From assembly GCA_028023455.1 (NCBI GenBank), contig JAQFVV010000252.1, positions 1,203,349 to 1,267,348 of the forward strand: DNA of 64,000 nucleotides, given 5' to 3'. The DNA is from Epiperipatus broadwayi (taxonomy: Eukaryota > Onychophora > Udeonychophora > Euonychophora > Peripatidae). How positions within the stretch are numbered: the first letter of the stretch is position 1; each line of letters opens with the position of its first letter. The notes under the pieces are model-generated. The model ran no database searches. It was not told the DNA's origin and worked only from the letters and a program-made list of their open reading frames with translations. The position numbers and the translations under genes were made by a program. Positions 1 to 12,380 of this stretch are shown here, one piece after another.

Positions 1-145
1 ATAAAGTGGGATCTTAACAGCATGTATCTGCCTACTTTATACATTTTCTAGGTTCAAATGCCTATATGGCGCCCTTGTAGTGCAGATTACGATAATATTA
101 GATCTTCACTTTCATTTGGATCGTTATAATATATATATATTATAT
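1..145 (+). repeat. 3' end of an LTR-like repeat (same family as 49130-51265)
   Basis: Positions 23-129 match 51171-51265: both read GTATCTGCCTACTTTATA, then a block containing GGTTCAAATGCCTA, TGGCGCCCTTGTAGTGC, and finish with GGATCGTTATAA followed by a TA run. The window therefore opens inside the last part of one copy, and the rest lies upstream. The two copies share the same terminal bases, so GTTATAA is probably the family end rather than decay. The function is inferred to be the end of an LTR-type repeat; no coding sequence is seen. Confidence 0.6.
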
Positions 146-2997
146 ATATATATATATATTGTGACACTGAGTGGGTACAAGGAGTTGAGATACTTTGTAT
201 CTGTAGTGAATAGTTGCATTTTGATAATAAAAAAAAAAGAAATAGCCCCTAATTTTTTTTTAATTTTTTTTCTATTAAGTGTCTCAAACCTTATATGTGA
301 GTCACTTATGGATTTTGATTAGCAGTGTTACAAGCATTTATTATTATTCTCATATTTAATGCAAGAAAGAGGGGTTAGTTATTATAGGAATTAGTATATT
401 TTGTTAGGAGGATGCAAAGTTATTTTATGTTAGTGTCTAATATTTGTTTGAATGGTTTCCTCATTTATTGTTCAGTGACACCCATCCATGTTCAGATATT
501 GATTAGTAAAACATGTTTAACCTATAGCTAGATTAGTTGTATTTAGTCAAGATAGTTTAATATTTATATTACAGTGTTTGTACATGAGTGTATATCTGTA
601 GTATGTTTCATTTCATTCTCATGTTTTAATAAAACTAAGCAATAGTACATTTACAATAAAAACATTTAAATCACAATAATTGTCTTTAATAATTTAACAA
701 ATATAAAAACTAAGCAATAGTACATTTACAATAAAAACATTTAAATCACAATAATTGTCTTTAATAATTTAACAAATATATATATATATATTTCAATGAT
801 TAATGGATATTTGGATCAGTGAATTATTTTACAAGTTAAATAAATTATTAATCATTTTGTTTAACAGTTAATTAATATTCATTTATTTCAGGTTTGTAAA
901 GGTTATTTTTATTATTATTATTCTTGTCTTAATTTAATTGTAAAAGTCAGAATGATTTTTTTTTAAAGAAAAGATTTCTTGCATATGTAATGAGCTTAAG
1001 TGCAAAAGGTGGAGTTAACCTTTTTTGAGTGCAGATGACCTTTTGATGGGGGGAGGGAGAGATATCTATTTAACAAATAGTATTCATTAAAAATTGCTCA
1101 TTATTGATGTAATTGCAGCTAGTATATGATTCTTTTCTGCTGTAACAAATAGATATTTCTTCCAGACATCAAATTAATTTTTAAAAAGCTTTAAAGTAAA
1201 CTTCAAGAAGAGTCTTCAATTAGCATGTTGGGCTAAAAATATAAGAAGGTACATCGGTTTTCATTTCTTTGCCTCATTTAAATGTTTGAATTAATCATAT
1301 TTTGCTTATTACTATTTTTAAAATGTATATCTATAATATTAAGCTTGCATTACTTTATTTATTTATCATTAAGAAGGAAGATAGAATGCATGAACTTTAT
1401 AATCATATCTTATAATATCTTTTGGAAATGTGTGCAGAACATTTTTACAGAATTTATTTTAATTTTTCTTTATATCTTATATCTTAATTTTACAAAAGTT
1501 AAGTTAAAGTTAAAGGATATGTATTTTGATATATTATGCCATGCTTAAATTTATTATGGAAAAATGACTATTTATTTATTGAGAATTCTTAAAATAATAT
1601 GTGCTTTTATGAAAGAAATAAAATGTGAATTGCCCCAAATAACTAAAGGATAATACTTATTAAATATGTACTTAAATTGAATGGAAGGACAGGAATGCAG
1701 TATATTTCTGTTCTCTTTGATATGGATGCATTATAAAATAAATTATTATTAATTGTGGAATTACCAACGTATTATGATATATTAATTTGCAATGTTTAAA
1801 AATGACTATATGTATACTAGCTTATAAATGTCGGAAAAACAAATGCTATTTAAGAAATTTATTAAGAACAATTGCTTATTTAATTTAAAAACTACTATGG
1901 AGTGAATTTCCATCATGATAAAGATTGATTACTTATGTGTGATGTAATAAGCTCAAGTAGTTACACTATGAACATTGGAGATATTAGATCAGATTTAAGT
2001 TATGATTATTTCTTTTTGTTATCCCACAGAAATTCATTTTATATTTTGTATTCTTAATAAACATGAATTCAGTTTGAAATCAACTCCTGTATTGTTTAAT
2101 GAACTCAGAAAAAAGATTTTGCAAGTGAATTTTTTTTATTTTAAATCAAAGAACAAAAATGACTTTTGTTTTCTTTATTTTTTTTTTATATATTACTTGT
2201 CATCATCGCTGTATATAATAGATAGATAGACATATTTATTGTTATGTTTTGTTTATAATTTTGTGCTATTATGAACTTCTAGATCATTTTGGGACGTGTA
2301 TTCACAAATTGTGGATATGCTAGTACAAATTGATTTTATTCAAATATGTTTTATGTTTCTTTTAAAAAGGTAAAGGAAAGAAATGTATTTCTTTTTTTTC
2401 TTTTATTATATTGTTAAAGAGAGGTGTATATTATTTTGTATATTTTCTTATCTCAAAGTGAGAGTTCTGGCTTCTAAATCAACAAATATACAATAGAAAT
2501 AGTCGGATAGAGATGGTAAAGAAATATTGTTCGTAATATTTATCATTATTAAATTTTAAAAATAGCTTAAAGTTTATTCGGAATTAAAAGTTATATTTTA
2601 ATGTATTAATTAGTTACCATGTTGCTTGCATAGTATATAACTTAGAATTATTTTTTTTGTATTCTTATTTGCGCATGTGTGTGTGTTTTGCGCAACTATT
2701 ACATTTGCTTAATAGAGATATCAATTTATAGATATTTTATGTATAAATTTTAGATGTTGTCATATTCTAGAGAACTGAAGGGATTTGTAGGTTATCTGTA
2801 TGTATTTATCTGCCAGTGTATATGTAATGTTAGATATGTAGAAGAGCTTTTGGGAATGGAAATTACTCTGAATGTGTTCTATGTTTGTAGGGATAAGAGA
2901 TTTTGCCTATATAGTATATTTTAATAATTTTTCCATGAGTAAAGCCTATTTTATATCGTATGCGCATTATGAAATGATAGTTTTGAAGTTGAATGAT
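146..2997. other. AT-rich non-coding stretch
   Basis: This stretch holds no coding sequence that I can support. Open frames are short and made of F, I, L, Y and K codons, as expected from base composition alone. It contains TA runs near 130-160 and 779-790, the tandem duplication listed separately, and a tiny hairpin at about 2669-2695 (TTGCGCA / TGCGCAA around a GT run). No repeat family was recognised. Confidence 0.6.
631..780. repeat. Perfect tandem duplication, 75-bp unit x2
   Basis: The unit beginning AAAACTAAGCAATAGTACAT at 631 is repeated immediately at 706. By eye the copies are identical apart from the join. The second copy runs into a short TA tract. This looks like a recent slippage or replication duplication. 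Confidence 0.85.
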
Positions 2998-3260
2998 GTT
3001 TTCTTATGGTCCTGGTGAATGAGGAAAAGTCCCACACCAATAGTATATTTCAGAATTAGATGAGTTATTGTTGAAATATGAAATGATATTTAGAAAGTTG
3101 AGTGAGGTTTTTCTTATAGTCCTGGTGTTGAGGAAAAGTCCCACACTAATGGTATATTTCAGAATTAGATGAGTTATGTTTTCTTATGGTCTTGGTGATG
3201 AGGAAAAATACCACACCAATAGTATATTTCAGAATTAGAAGAGTTATTGTTGAAGTGTTA
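2998..3260. repeat. Minisatellite-like direct repeats, three units
   Basis: Three imperfect units share TTTTCTTATGGTCCTGGTG, GAGGAAAAGTCCCACACCAA and AGTATATTTCAGAATTAGA, followed by GAGTTATTGTTGAA. They start near 2998, 3108 and 3178. The spacing is unequal (about 110 and 70 bp) because the second unit lost part of its tail. No coding frame runs through all units. Confidence 0.75.
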
Positions 3261-4599
3261 AGCAAAAAGTTTATTTACTCCTCATGTGAATTTCCCTTGG
3301 AACATTTTGTTTGTATAATCATGAAAATATAGCTCTGTGTTATTTAGTATGTGGCCAGATAAATCGTTAAATTAAATTCTTGATATAATATTAGTGTCTT
3401 ATTTTGTTGGTTGATTTACGACATTGTCTGAAATGAAGTAATTGTTTAATATTTCCTCAATGAATTGATGGTGTGTAGAAAATATTGTTTTCTATTATTG
3501 TTACTTAAGATGTGACACACATGCGTAATATAAACAATATCGCAAATATAAAAGTATAGAGTTATTGAAATTAAAACAGGAAATAAACGCTTTAAAACAC
3601 GTTATATTCATGTAACAGAAAGTTATAAATCATCAAATCATTAGAATGAATATGATTGTATTGCTATGCATGAAAAGTGTATGTAATTAAAAATGATTAT
3701 TTAATTAGTTAGAGAAAGTTGCTTTGTTGATGGCCAAATATGTTAATTTGATTTTTTTATTATTATTAATCGATAGTAAATCCTCTCAAAATATTATTGT
3801 ACCAATAATATATATTATTTAATTAATGTTATGTTTAGATGAAACGCTTAAGTAAAGCAAGTATTCAAAGTCAGAATACTCAAGTTTTGTTTGTTAATTT
3901 GCTTTCAAAAAGATATGAATAATAAATAATGTAATATAAAAGGAATAATCCCAAACTGATGTCCAAAGATTTAATTGAGAATTAAATTATTAAGACAAGT
4001 AGTCTTATTGTAAAATAATTATGGTAAATTAAATTTTCAGTGTAATAAATGATTTGTTTATTTATTAAAAAACTGTGTCTTGAGTTATTCGTGTACTAAT
4101 TTCCACATCTCCACATTTCACACCTCTATTATAAAATAAATATATTGTTTTATAGCGATGATATTAAATATGCTGGTATCTGATAATATTGTTTCCTCAA
4201 TCCAAACATTATAAGAAACAGTGCCACTTGATAAACGTATAGGAAAGGTTGCCTAGTTAATGTATTGGTTAGATGATGATGTGATATTAAAATAAACCAT
4301 ATTTCCATCATCATCTAATTGCTGAACACAGGAAAACATTTAGTCAATTTATGTCATTACATTTTATTATAAGTTAGAATTATAAATTATGGGCCAATGT
4401 AGTTTCTTTAATTCAACTGTGTTTTTTTTAAATTCCCTGAGATTTTATTGCATATTCCTTGATCGGCATTAAGGTAGCTGTTTAGATGATGATATGCCAA
4501 GTCATAGAATTGTTTAGTGATATAATTATATCAAGCTGATGTATGTTATACTTGGATGATGGAAGAAATTAAGTTGAAAGGATATTTTAAAGATTAAAA
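3261..4599. other. Non-coding stretch with a 13-bp hairpin
   Basis: No gene is seen. A perfect 13-bp inverted repeat (TTAGATGATGATG at 4269-4281 against 4306-4318, 24-nt loop) is the only clear structure. A related TTAGATGATGAT word recurs near 4483. The right edge merges into the 3' untranslated part of the LINE that follows. Confidence 0.5.
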
Positions 4600-4731
4600 T
4601 AAATTTTATTGTAACTTATATACATTTAGTTTATGCCATGCAAGGCTAAATGTAGAAGTCTGCTGTTTCAATTGGGATTCTTTTGTGTACAAATCAAAGG
4701 ATTGTCATCTAAGTTAGTGAGTGTCTCATTT

Positions 4732-7700
4732 TTATGAGGCCAACCTTCTATATAAGCCCCATGTGTTGTTGAATAAGAATTTTGAGGCCAGTATTAAGTC
4801 TTTTGCCTGCAAGGTTTTTAGCTGGATGTTAAATACTTCAAATGGGTCTGGTCTGGGTATTGTGAATTTGGAATTGCACCTGGCCATCCATAGGGCATAT
4901 GAGATAAATATAGCCAGGTGTATGACTGGAAAGTCACCAGAGTGCAAGCAGCTTTTAAGGTCTAGTATCTTTAGGAGAGGAATGCTGCATTCCTAATTGA
5001 TGGCTCTCCTGATGTCCTGATATCCTGGGCAGAGGAAAATGATGTGTTCAAATGTTTCTTCACCTCTTTGGCAGAGATGGCAAATTGGGTCTATCTTTGT
5101 CATGAATTTTCTGAAATGTATGAACCAGCTTGTTGGAATTGCACCAAGAATTATTTTTATAATGTGATCCAACAGTTTTGGTTCCATTGCTAGGTGTTTA
5201 AAGGTTTTCATTATTTTGTGATTAGTTCAGCGCAATTGTATTTGGATTGTTATTGGCTCTGGATTTAGTAGTGCGTGTGCTTCCAAGATGTTTATCTTGT
5301 TCTGGAGGGTCAATCTGGAATTGCCATTGATTCTAAGAATTTTGCTTATGATGGAGTTTATCCAGGCAGTGCATGGAGGTGGCGGTCTATCTGTGGGTAT
5401 TACAGGGTTGATTATGACTGTTGTGAAGTATTTTTTAATCAGGCTATGCACCAGGGAGTGTTGTTTCTTGTGCATAATCGTGTTCTGCGAATGGAGGGAC
5501 AGCCCATTGAGTTTTCTGTGCTGATAAAGGTAAGCTGAGCTGATTACAGGTGTTCTTCCTCTCCAGATGACTTGATTGCATATTCTTTGTATTTGAGTAT
5601 TGAAAGTCTTGGTAAGAGAGATTATGGGTAGGTAGTAATTGATCTTTCCCATTATTTTTAAATTAATTAGGGCTATCTTTCCTTGAAATGAAAGGTATGT
5701 TTTGGCTATTGATTTGGCAAATTTGGTAGCTTCTTCCAGTAGGGGTTTGTGAAGTGTAGAGGACATGGCATTGAATGATAGATGAATCAGGAATCCCAGG
5801 TAAGGTTGGGGTTGTGCGAGGAAAGCTGACTTGATGCATTTGCCTGTATTAATGCACCAAGCTGAGGATTTTTGTAGGTTTATTGAGAGCTTAAATTTGT
5901 TAGTGTAATTGGTAATTATGTTGTATAAGGCAGGAAGGCACTTATGCGATGGTAGGATGACAAGAATATCGTCCATGTAGGCAAAAGAGTTGATGCTCTT
6001 ACCAAGATGGGGGACGAATACTCCTGGAAGCTTTTCAAGCTCTAGCAGCAATGGATTAATGTACTTAATAAATAATAAGCCACTCAGTGGAGACCCTTGA
6101 GGGATGGATCTTGCAGGGGTGAATCCTGAGTACGATCCATCAGCTGAAATATGGATGAATCAGTTGTTGAGCAGGTTGTCTAGAATTTGTATGACTTGAG
6201 TAGGAATTTCAGCATCTGCTTGGATGATAAGAAGGATGCCTACATCCACAGAATCAAATGCTTCCGCAATGTCTAATTGGATGGCAATCATTTTTGTGTG
6301 TCTGTTTGCATGAATATGGTCGAACAGGATTTTAATTTCACCCATTACCTGTAGAGGGGATGAACCTTTCCTGGCATATTGAAAAGGTGAAATATCTTGT
6401 AAGATGATGTTTTGATATTTATCTTTGATGACCCCTTCAATTATTTTAAAGAGGATGGGTGTCATTGAAATAGGTCTAATGCTATTGATTAGTGTAGGAT
6501 CCCGGTTTTTCTTGATGAATGGCACCATGGCAATGGGGTAGAACTGAGGTAACACATGCTGCCCTGTAGCCAGATGGTTCAGCACACTGAGAGTTATGTG
6601 GCATGTGAAGTAGCTTAAATGGTTAAATACAAATCTGGGAATACTGTGCATACCAGGATGGACATTTTTGGGTAGACTGAGGAGACAGTTCTTAATATCC
6701 TTGAATGTGATTCCATGTTTTACATCAGTGGTGAAGCAATCCCAGTCAAGATGTGAAGGTGTCATGTGCCCTTGAAGGTGATCTTTGAAACATTTGCCAA
6801 TGTGCCAAAGCATTTGAACTCCCATGATTTGTCTGTCTTTGATGAGTAGTGAGGATGGTATTTGCTGTTTAGATTTCGCACCCAGGGCCCATCGTAGATA
6901 ACCATGGGTCCAGCAGTGTTGAGCAGACAGGAAATGTTTTGCATTTTTGGTAGTAATTATTTCTGCAATCTGTGCTTGTTTAGCTTTGTACCTACCTTTC
7001 AGTTTTATTAGGTTGTTTATGTTGGTGCCTTGAGAAATAAAGGTTTTGATTTGAGTGTGCAACATGTTGAGGTCTCTCATCAGTGAGGTAGGGCCTTTCT
7101 GTTTGCTTGTTTGTTGATTTATTAAAGATTGCAAAATCCCGATAAAGCAAGCCCAGGAATCCATCGGATGTAGTTCCAGTATATTAATTTTTTGGAAGAG
7201 AATGCATGCTTCAGAATAGAAGGCTTCTGTTCCATTGTCTTGTGTGTATAACCTGAGACTTTTGTGAGTGGGGGTGAGGATCTTTTCTTCCAGCTCCATC
7301 AAGATGGTAATGGCATAGTGGTATGAAAAGGCCACTGGGCTGAGATGAGCCCTGAGTTTGTGGTGGAGTTGTGGAGAGTACAACAGTAGGTCAATTAATG
7401 TCTGGGTGGATTTCATGTAGAATGAGAAAGCTTGAGGGGGGAAGAAGCCTCTCCCATTAAGTAGTGTCTTATTTAGAAGACATAGATATTTATTGGTATA
7501 ATGTTCATAGGAGGTGTTGAAGTCTCCTAAGAATATCACTGGAGCATTGTTATTAGATGTAATGAGATTGACTGTTTGCGTGATATGATTTAGGATGGTA
7601 GAGTTATTGGGGCTGTACACGAAGATTGCATTGAAAATGCAGTTATTGTAATTTAGATTGATTGCAATGAGGTTATGGTCATTATAGATAATTCTGAATG

Positions 7701-7988
7701 AAGTGGGGCTCTGGTATTGCTTATGATTACACCAATGCCACCAGCCGCAAACAGGCCAGTGGATAGATGGGTGAACCCTAGCTTGCTTAGTTCATGTTTG
7801 AAATAATTGTGAAAGTTATGATGGTATTTGTCTCACCAATGAACATGATATGGGGTGAGGTTGCTATGAAAAAATGCCATCATGTTGGGTGAGGTTGCTA
7901 TGAAAAAATGCCGAATGGCACTGATCCACCCAAGGGAGTTAAGACCTCAGACATTGACAGCCATAATCTTACAGTAGTTATTAGACAT
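4732..7988 (-). pseudogene. LINE ORF2 pseudogene: endonuclease-reverse transcriptase
   Basis: The product would nick target DNA and copy the element RNA. On the minus strand the ATG at 7988-7986 opens a frame leading into an endonuclease fold with FAAGGIGVIIS near 7740 and the catalytic-type GDFNT near 7520. The usual C-terminal SDH triad reads SYH near 7320, so a key Asp appears lost. Reverse transcriptase motifs follow: RPISMTPILFKIIEG (about 6460), LDIAEAFDSV (about 6270), QGSPLSGLLF (about 6095) and the catalytic FAYMDDILV (about 5970). A C-X2-C-X8-H-X4-C motif (CHLCQRGEETFEH, about 5080) lies near the end. From 7620 to 4732 one frame is kept, broken only by stops at about 6160, 5227 and 4993. 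Upstream there is an early in-frame TGA, a 34-bp shift duplication and a frameshift near 7700. Confidence 0.88.
7853..7912. repeat. 26-bp direct repeat inside ORF2, 34-bp offset
   Basis: GGGTGAGGTTGCTATGAAAA and the following six bases occur at 7853-7878 and again at 7887-7912. The 34-bp offset is not a multiple of three, so the duplication itself shifts the reading frame of the endonuclease N-terminus. It probably arose after insertion. Confidence 0.85.
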
Positions 7989-8085
7989 TAACGTTGTAAT
8001 TGCCAAGGCTTACCATGGCAGGTGAGGGAGGTAGGAGGTCATTACCTTCTGAGGTAAGGGTTTAATGTATAGAAGGCTTGGTGGG

Positions 8086-9654
8086 TTAGCCAGTCCAGAG
8101 GTATTTGTGCAAAAGGACTGTATTAGATGAATGAGGTGTGTTTAGAACCTTTCTCTTCTTTTCCAATGCGGTCTTGGCCACTGTTGGGGATGTGGTTTTA
8201 TTTAGATGTGGGTAATTTTCTTCAGAGTTGGTTTGGGGAGGATTGATGGATTTTCTTTTGTTCCCAGTGGAACCAGATGTAACACATTCCATTTCATCCT
8301 GATTGTTCAGAGAAAGTTCCTGAACCTGGGTTATAGAATTGCAAGAGCTGGATTTTGATATGGTGGTAGTAGGGTTGTGGTCTGGAGAGGAGGGGTTGTT
8401 TTTCTTTTTGGACTCCTGTGTATTTTCTTGATTCTTGGTTTTTATGCTGGAGGAACTGAGAATTGTGTTATAATTTGTGTTGGTGGACTGTTGTGTTTGA
8501 AGTTCTGACAAAAGATGTATGTTGTCTGTTATAGTGGAAGTGGTAGGGTTAGTCAGATGTTTTTGCAGTGGATAGGTCAAGAATTTCTGATCCCCGGGGG
8601 CTTCATTCTTTGTGAGTCTCGGTGTAGGATGATATGTAAGGTTGTTGCCTTTATGAGTTATACTTTGGGTGGTTATATGGCTTTTATGAATTTTCCATTT
8701 GGTGTCCTTATTTGGTAATTCAGTAGGACTGTTGGGTCTACTTGTGATCTTTTCATGTTGTTTTGAAGGTTGAGTTTGTGTCTGTTGTGCAGTTTCTGCT
8801 GCTGTGGATTTGCATTTGTGATTACAGCTTTTACTGATTCCGCATGAGTTGCAGAGGCAATTGGTACAGACTTTGATAAGGTGGGTTCTCTGGCCACAAT
8901 AGAAGCACTATGGTCTGATTCCCACAAAAGACAAAACCATAGAACAGCCTTTTGCATTGGCAATGGTTGGGATGTCTGTTGGTATGATTCCCTTGCTCAG
9001 TTGGATCTTAAAGGTGGCCATGTTGGAGAGGATTGATTCAAAAGCTTTGTCAATGGGCAGATATGTAAATCTGACTATTTTGCCATAAGGTTGTAGCAGT
9101 TCTTGTAGCAGCAATTCTTTTAGGCTCATGATGCAGTTTTTGATGAATCCTGTCAGTATGGAGGATCTGGAGATGTCAATTGGAATAAGGATTTTTTTGT
9201 CCAAAATTTTTGTGGTATTTTTGAAGGTGTTCCTGCTGGCCCATATTTTAAATTCTACTGCTATATATCTATCATTAGGGTGCAGCAGGATTCTGTGTAT
9301 TTCTTCAGTGAGCCCTTATTGTCTTATATGGTCTAATAGTGCATGGATAGGGAATTTGTATAGTCTGCAGGCTGAGTCTGTGACAGCCAGTATCATACTC
9401 TTGTCATTGCAATAGTTTGAGAGTGATTTGAGGAGTGGCATTGGGATAGTATTGTTAAAGTTTTGGATAACTTTTTGAAGCTGCAGTTCAGATAGTTGTT
9501 GGACCAGAGTTCCAGAATTGTTAGGTTTTGGATATCCAGAATCAGTTTGGTTATTTTCTTGTTGATCCATTGTTTCGAAGATTTCTATATCTTCAGCTTC
9601 AGAATAGAGTGTATCATCCTGTTGTGCAATGGGGAGACTTGTTGATTTTGACAT
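8086..9654 (-). pseudogene. LINE ORF1, C-terminal half with CCHC zinc knuckle (broken)
   Basis: This part of ORF1 would bind element RNA in the ribonucleoprotein particle. A single minus-strand frame runs from MSKSTSLPIAQQDD at 9654 to the stop at 8086, interrupted by stops at about 9316, 8908 and 8581. The middle (9204-8908) has an RNA-binding-like block containing GKIVRFTYLPIDKAFESILS. Directly after the stop at 8908-8910 comes a perfect C-X2-C-X4-H-X4-C knuckle (CFYCGQRTHLIKVC, 8907-8866), followed by a second Cys-rich run (CLCNSCGISKSCNHKC). The tail is polar and Ser/Thr/Asn-rich. The knuckle is hidden if only the longest open frames are read, because another frame is longer here. Confidence 0.8.
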
Positions 9655-9686
9655 AACTGGTTGAGATAGTTTATCTGGGTGTTTTT

Positions 9687-12255
9687 CTAGTCCAGTTGAG
9701 ACTCTAACACACTAGCATAGGACCTGCTGTTATTAGTCCACACTGTGTGTTCTGACTGGGAGTTAGTGAAGTTGGCCTGATGTTGTGCACTTGGATTAGA
9801 GTATATTTGTATGTTTGGTGAGGTTGCTTTTGCTGAGGTTTTATTATTATATATTGATGATCTGTGAAAAATCATGCTTTGTATATGTTTATCTGTTATT
9901 GGCCCTTGCTTTGAAGGCAGTGCTGAGACTGGATGGGCAGTTGAAGGGTCTAATCCAGACGAATTGTTTGAAGAAAGTATGTTATTGTGTTGCTTGTAGT
10001 TAGGAGGGCTTGTCTGCTTGCAGGTTGTAGGTATTGCTGTTTCTTCAGAATCTGTCTGTTTAGGTGTCGCTGTAGTTTTTGGATATAGTTGGTATAATGT
10101 GCTCTTGGTATGTTTGGTTTGATGGCTTATAGATTTAGCAGAGTATGTGTTTATCCGCTCTTCTGGTTGCTGTGGAGGAAGGGCATATCTTTGGTTATAT
10201 GTATTTCCCAGCCCAGTGTTATTAGGAGTTGTAATGTTTATTTTTGAGTTCTTGCATGACTGCAAATTAGTCTCAATGTTTGCTGTAAGTGTTGTAATTG
10301 AGCTGTGGCTGTTATTACTGACATTATTGTGTGTGGACTCTGTGTTATAATGCGTAGGATCTATCATGTAATTTGCAACAGGCTGAGAGTCAGGTTTGTT
10401 AGTAGGAGCAAGCAACAAGATTGATTTCTGTAGGGAATGATTAGTTTGACTTGAATGTATATTTGCCGATCTATTACTATTTTCTGGTTTGTCTATTTTG
10501 TTTGTATTAGCTGTGAATTCGTTGACAGGAAGTGGCAGAGCATTTGTAAGAGTTTTTCTTTCAGTAGTACTATTTTTTCCGCTGCTGTGATAGCGTCATT
10601 AGTATATGAGCCGGTTAAGACATCGTTTTGCATGCCAATTGAACTATCTGAAATTTCTCTGTCAAGGCCACTGCCATAAATATCTGGATATTCCATCACT
10701 TTTGTAGATGGATGAGAGAATAATTCTTTGTATTCAGATTGCTGTGTTTTATTAAAAATATTGTTTTTACCTTGTACATTATCATCTTTTTTTTTAAAAA
10801 ATTTAGCATTGCCGTAATTAAGTCGTGATTGTTTGCACTCGTAAGTAATTATTATTTTTTTATTATTAGTAGGATTGGGTATTTCATGTTCTAGATTAGT
10901 GTGGTTTTCAATACAAGGTATAGTAATATTAATATTATTCATGTTATTGGTTTTACTATTAGTTTTGCCCGGTTCTGTCGCGTTGTAGCAATTATTGTAA
11001 GTGTTAGCATTGTTTGACGCCATTACTGTTTTTTCCATTAATACGGTTAGCATAGGGACGAAACTTAGGGTACCATTGCCTTATTAATGATAGAAGCTTG
11101 ATTCTTTTTTTTGTTTTGATCTTGTGTCGACTATGGAACTTATCTATAATGTTAGATTTTTTTGGTTTCTTGGTTTTATATGATATTTTTAAAGATTTAC
11201 GTTTGTCCAATATGGTGCTGCTTGAAAAAATCTCCATAGTGCGTATAGATTTTTTTTTCTTTACTTGTTTTAACCAACTTGTTGTTAGTACTGTTAATAG
11301 TGTAGGATTGTGAATTTTTCCCTTTTTTTGATTTAGAATTAATATCTATTTTATCTTGTTTAGTTGCATTAAGCTTTGTTGTGTCTATTTCTACGTTAGT
11401 GCAATTCTGATTTATAGGTGAACTAGCATCATTCGACGCCATTACTGTTTTATTATTATAACGATTTTGAAAACTATCAAGTAGTATGAATTGTGAATTA
11501 TCACAGTGGCTAGGCTCTATACCGGACTTTTCTGCAACTGAATCACTAGGTTTAGATCTTGCTTTGTTAGACTTAAGTATCTTCCTGAGATTAATACTAG
11601 CTCTTTCTTTGTTAGACTTAAGTATCTTCCTGAGATTAATACTAGCTCTGGTGTGTTTGGCTATTGGGGATTTGTTATAATCTATACTGTGTGATACGTT
11701 GAGAGGATCGGAATTAAGCTCAACGTTATTAGATGAAATGTAGTCTGTGTTTGCATCAGGCCTTTGGCTTATGTTGACTTCATTGAAGCTTGCTAATTGT
11801 TGCATTTCAACATTATTAGTAGAGAACACATTATCTGATATATCAAGAAAGGGATTTTTCTCTAGGTCTAATGACTGTAAGTTTTGGTTATGATTATCCA
11901 AGTGGGTGGTAGATGTTGGTTCCGTCAGAGTTCTGGGTATGAGCATGTCTGGTGTGCTCTGTGTCAGGCCCTTAATAACGTTCACGAAGATTTTATTTTC
12001 CACAAAGTGCTTTTTTGATTTTGTTTTACTGATTCTTGTATTATACCGTATAGTAGATTTTATTTCTAAATTACTATTATTATTTCTAAGAAGGTAATTA
12101 GGTTGATCATGTAATTTATTAAGAGTCCTAGTAGGTCTACATTTTTTGCTTTCCATAGCATTTTCTGACATATAATGGAAACTATCTGCTGCTTCGACCC
12201 AGGGCTTAAATTTTACCCTAAATTTAGGAACATGGGAGGTATCCCCCACATCCAT
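9687..12255 (-). pseudogene. LINE ORF1, long low-complexity N-terminal part (broken)
   Basis: Three main blocks on the minus strand (12255-11197, 11053-10493, 10418-9687) in different frames form what looks like one ancestral protein of about 850 residues, joined to the C-terminal half of ORF1. It starts MDVGDTSHVPKFRVKFKPW and is rich in Asn, Ser, Thr and Lys. There is a 15-residue tandem repeat (RASINLRKILKSNK-E/A) and a repeated phrase KTVMASN-D/N-A that occurs in both the first and second block, suggesting internal duplication. The third block ends RSYASVLES, a pattern seen just before the structured part in other LINE ORF1 proteins. No known domain was recognised in the N-terminal part. 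It could be a lineage-specific extension, a separate upstream ORF or a captured host sequence. Confidence 0.65.
11562..11651 (-). repeat. 45-bp in-frame tandem repeat inside ORF1
   Basis: Two adjacent 45-bp units (11562-11606 and 11607-11651) encode the 15-residue unit RASINLRKILKSNK plus E or A on the minus strand. They are almost identical. The length keeps the frame, so the duplication could have been tolerated while ORF1 was active. Confidence 0.85.
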
Positions 12256-12380
12256 TATACTAATTAAGTAAAAAGATCTTACCTTAATGTAGTAAGGCTT
12301 CCGCTGTCCAAATCACTATGATTTTTAAGACACTTTTTTGAGGTAAATGGCATCCAGCTTCTAGAAAAGCAGGTGGCACT

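Larger units (their letters stand above)
4600..12380 (-). mobile_element. Long non-LTR retrotransposon (LINE), decayed, minus strand
   Basis: Read on the minus strand this element has a 5' leader (about 12256-12380), a very long ORF1 region (12255-8086), a short gap and ORF2 (7988-4732) with APE-type endonuclease, reverse transcriptase and a C-terminal CCHC motif, then a short 3' UTR with an AATAAA word at about 4605-4610. No RNase H domain is visible. Clade is uncertain: the domain set is shared by several APE-type groups such as Jockey, CR1 and L1-like lines. Both ORFs carry stops and frameshifts, so the copy is dead. The outer limits are estimates; no target duplication was identified. Confidence 0.85.

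Noticed and set aside
4721-4996. Plus-strand frame of 91 codons
   Set aside because: It is the antisense of the C-terminal end of LINE ORF2; the minus strand carries the recognisable motif order.
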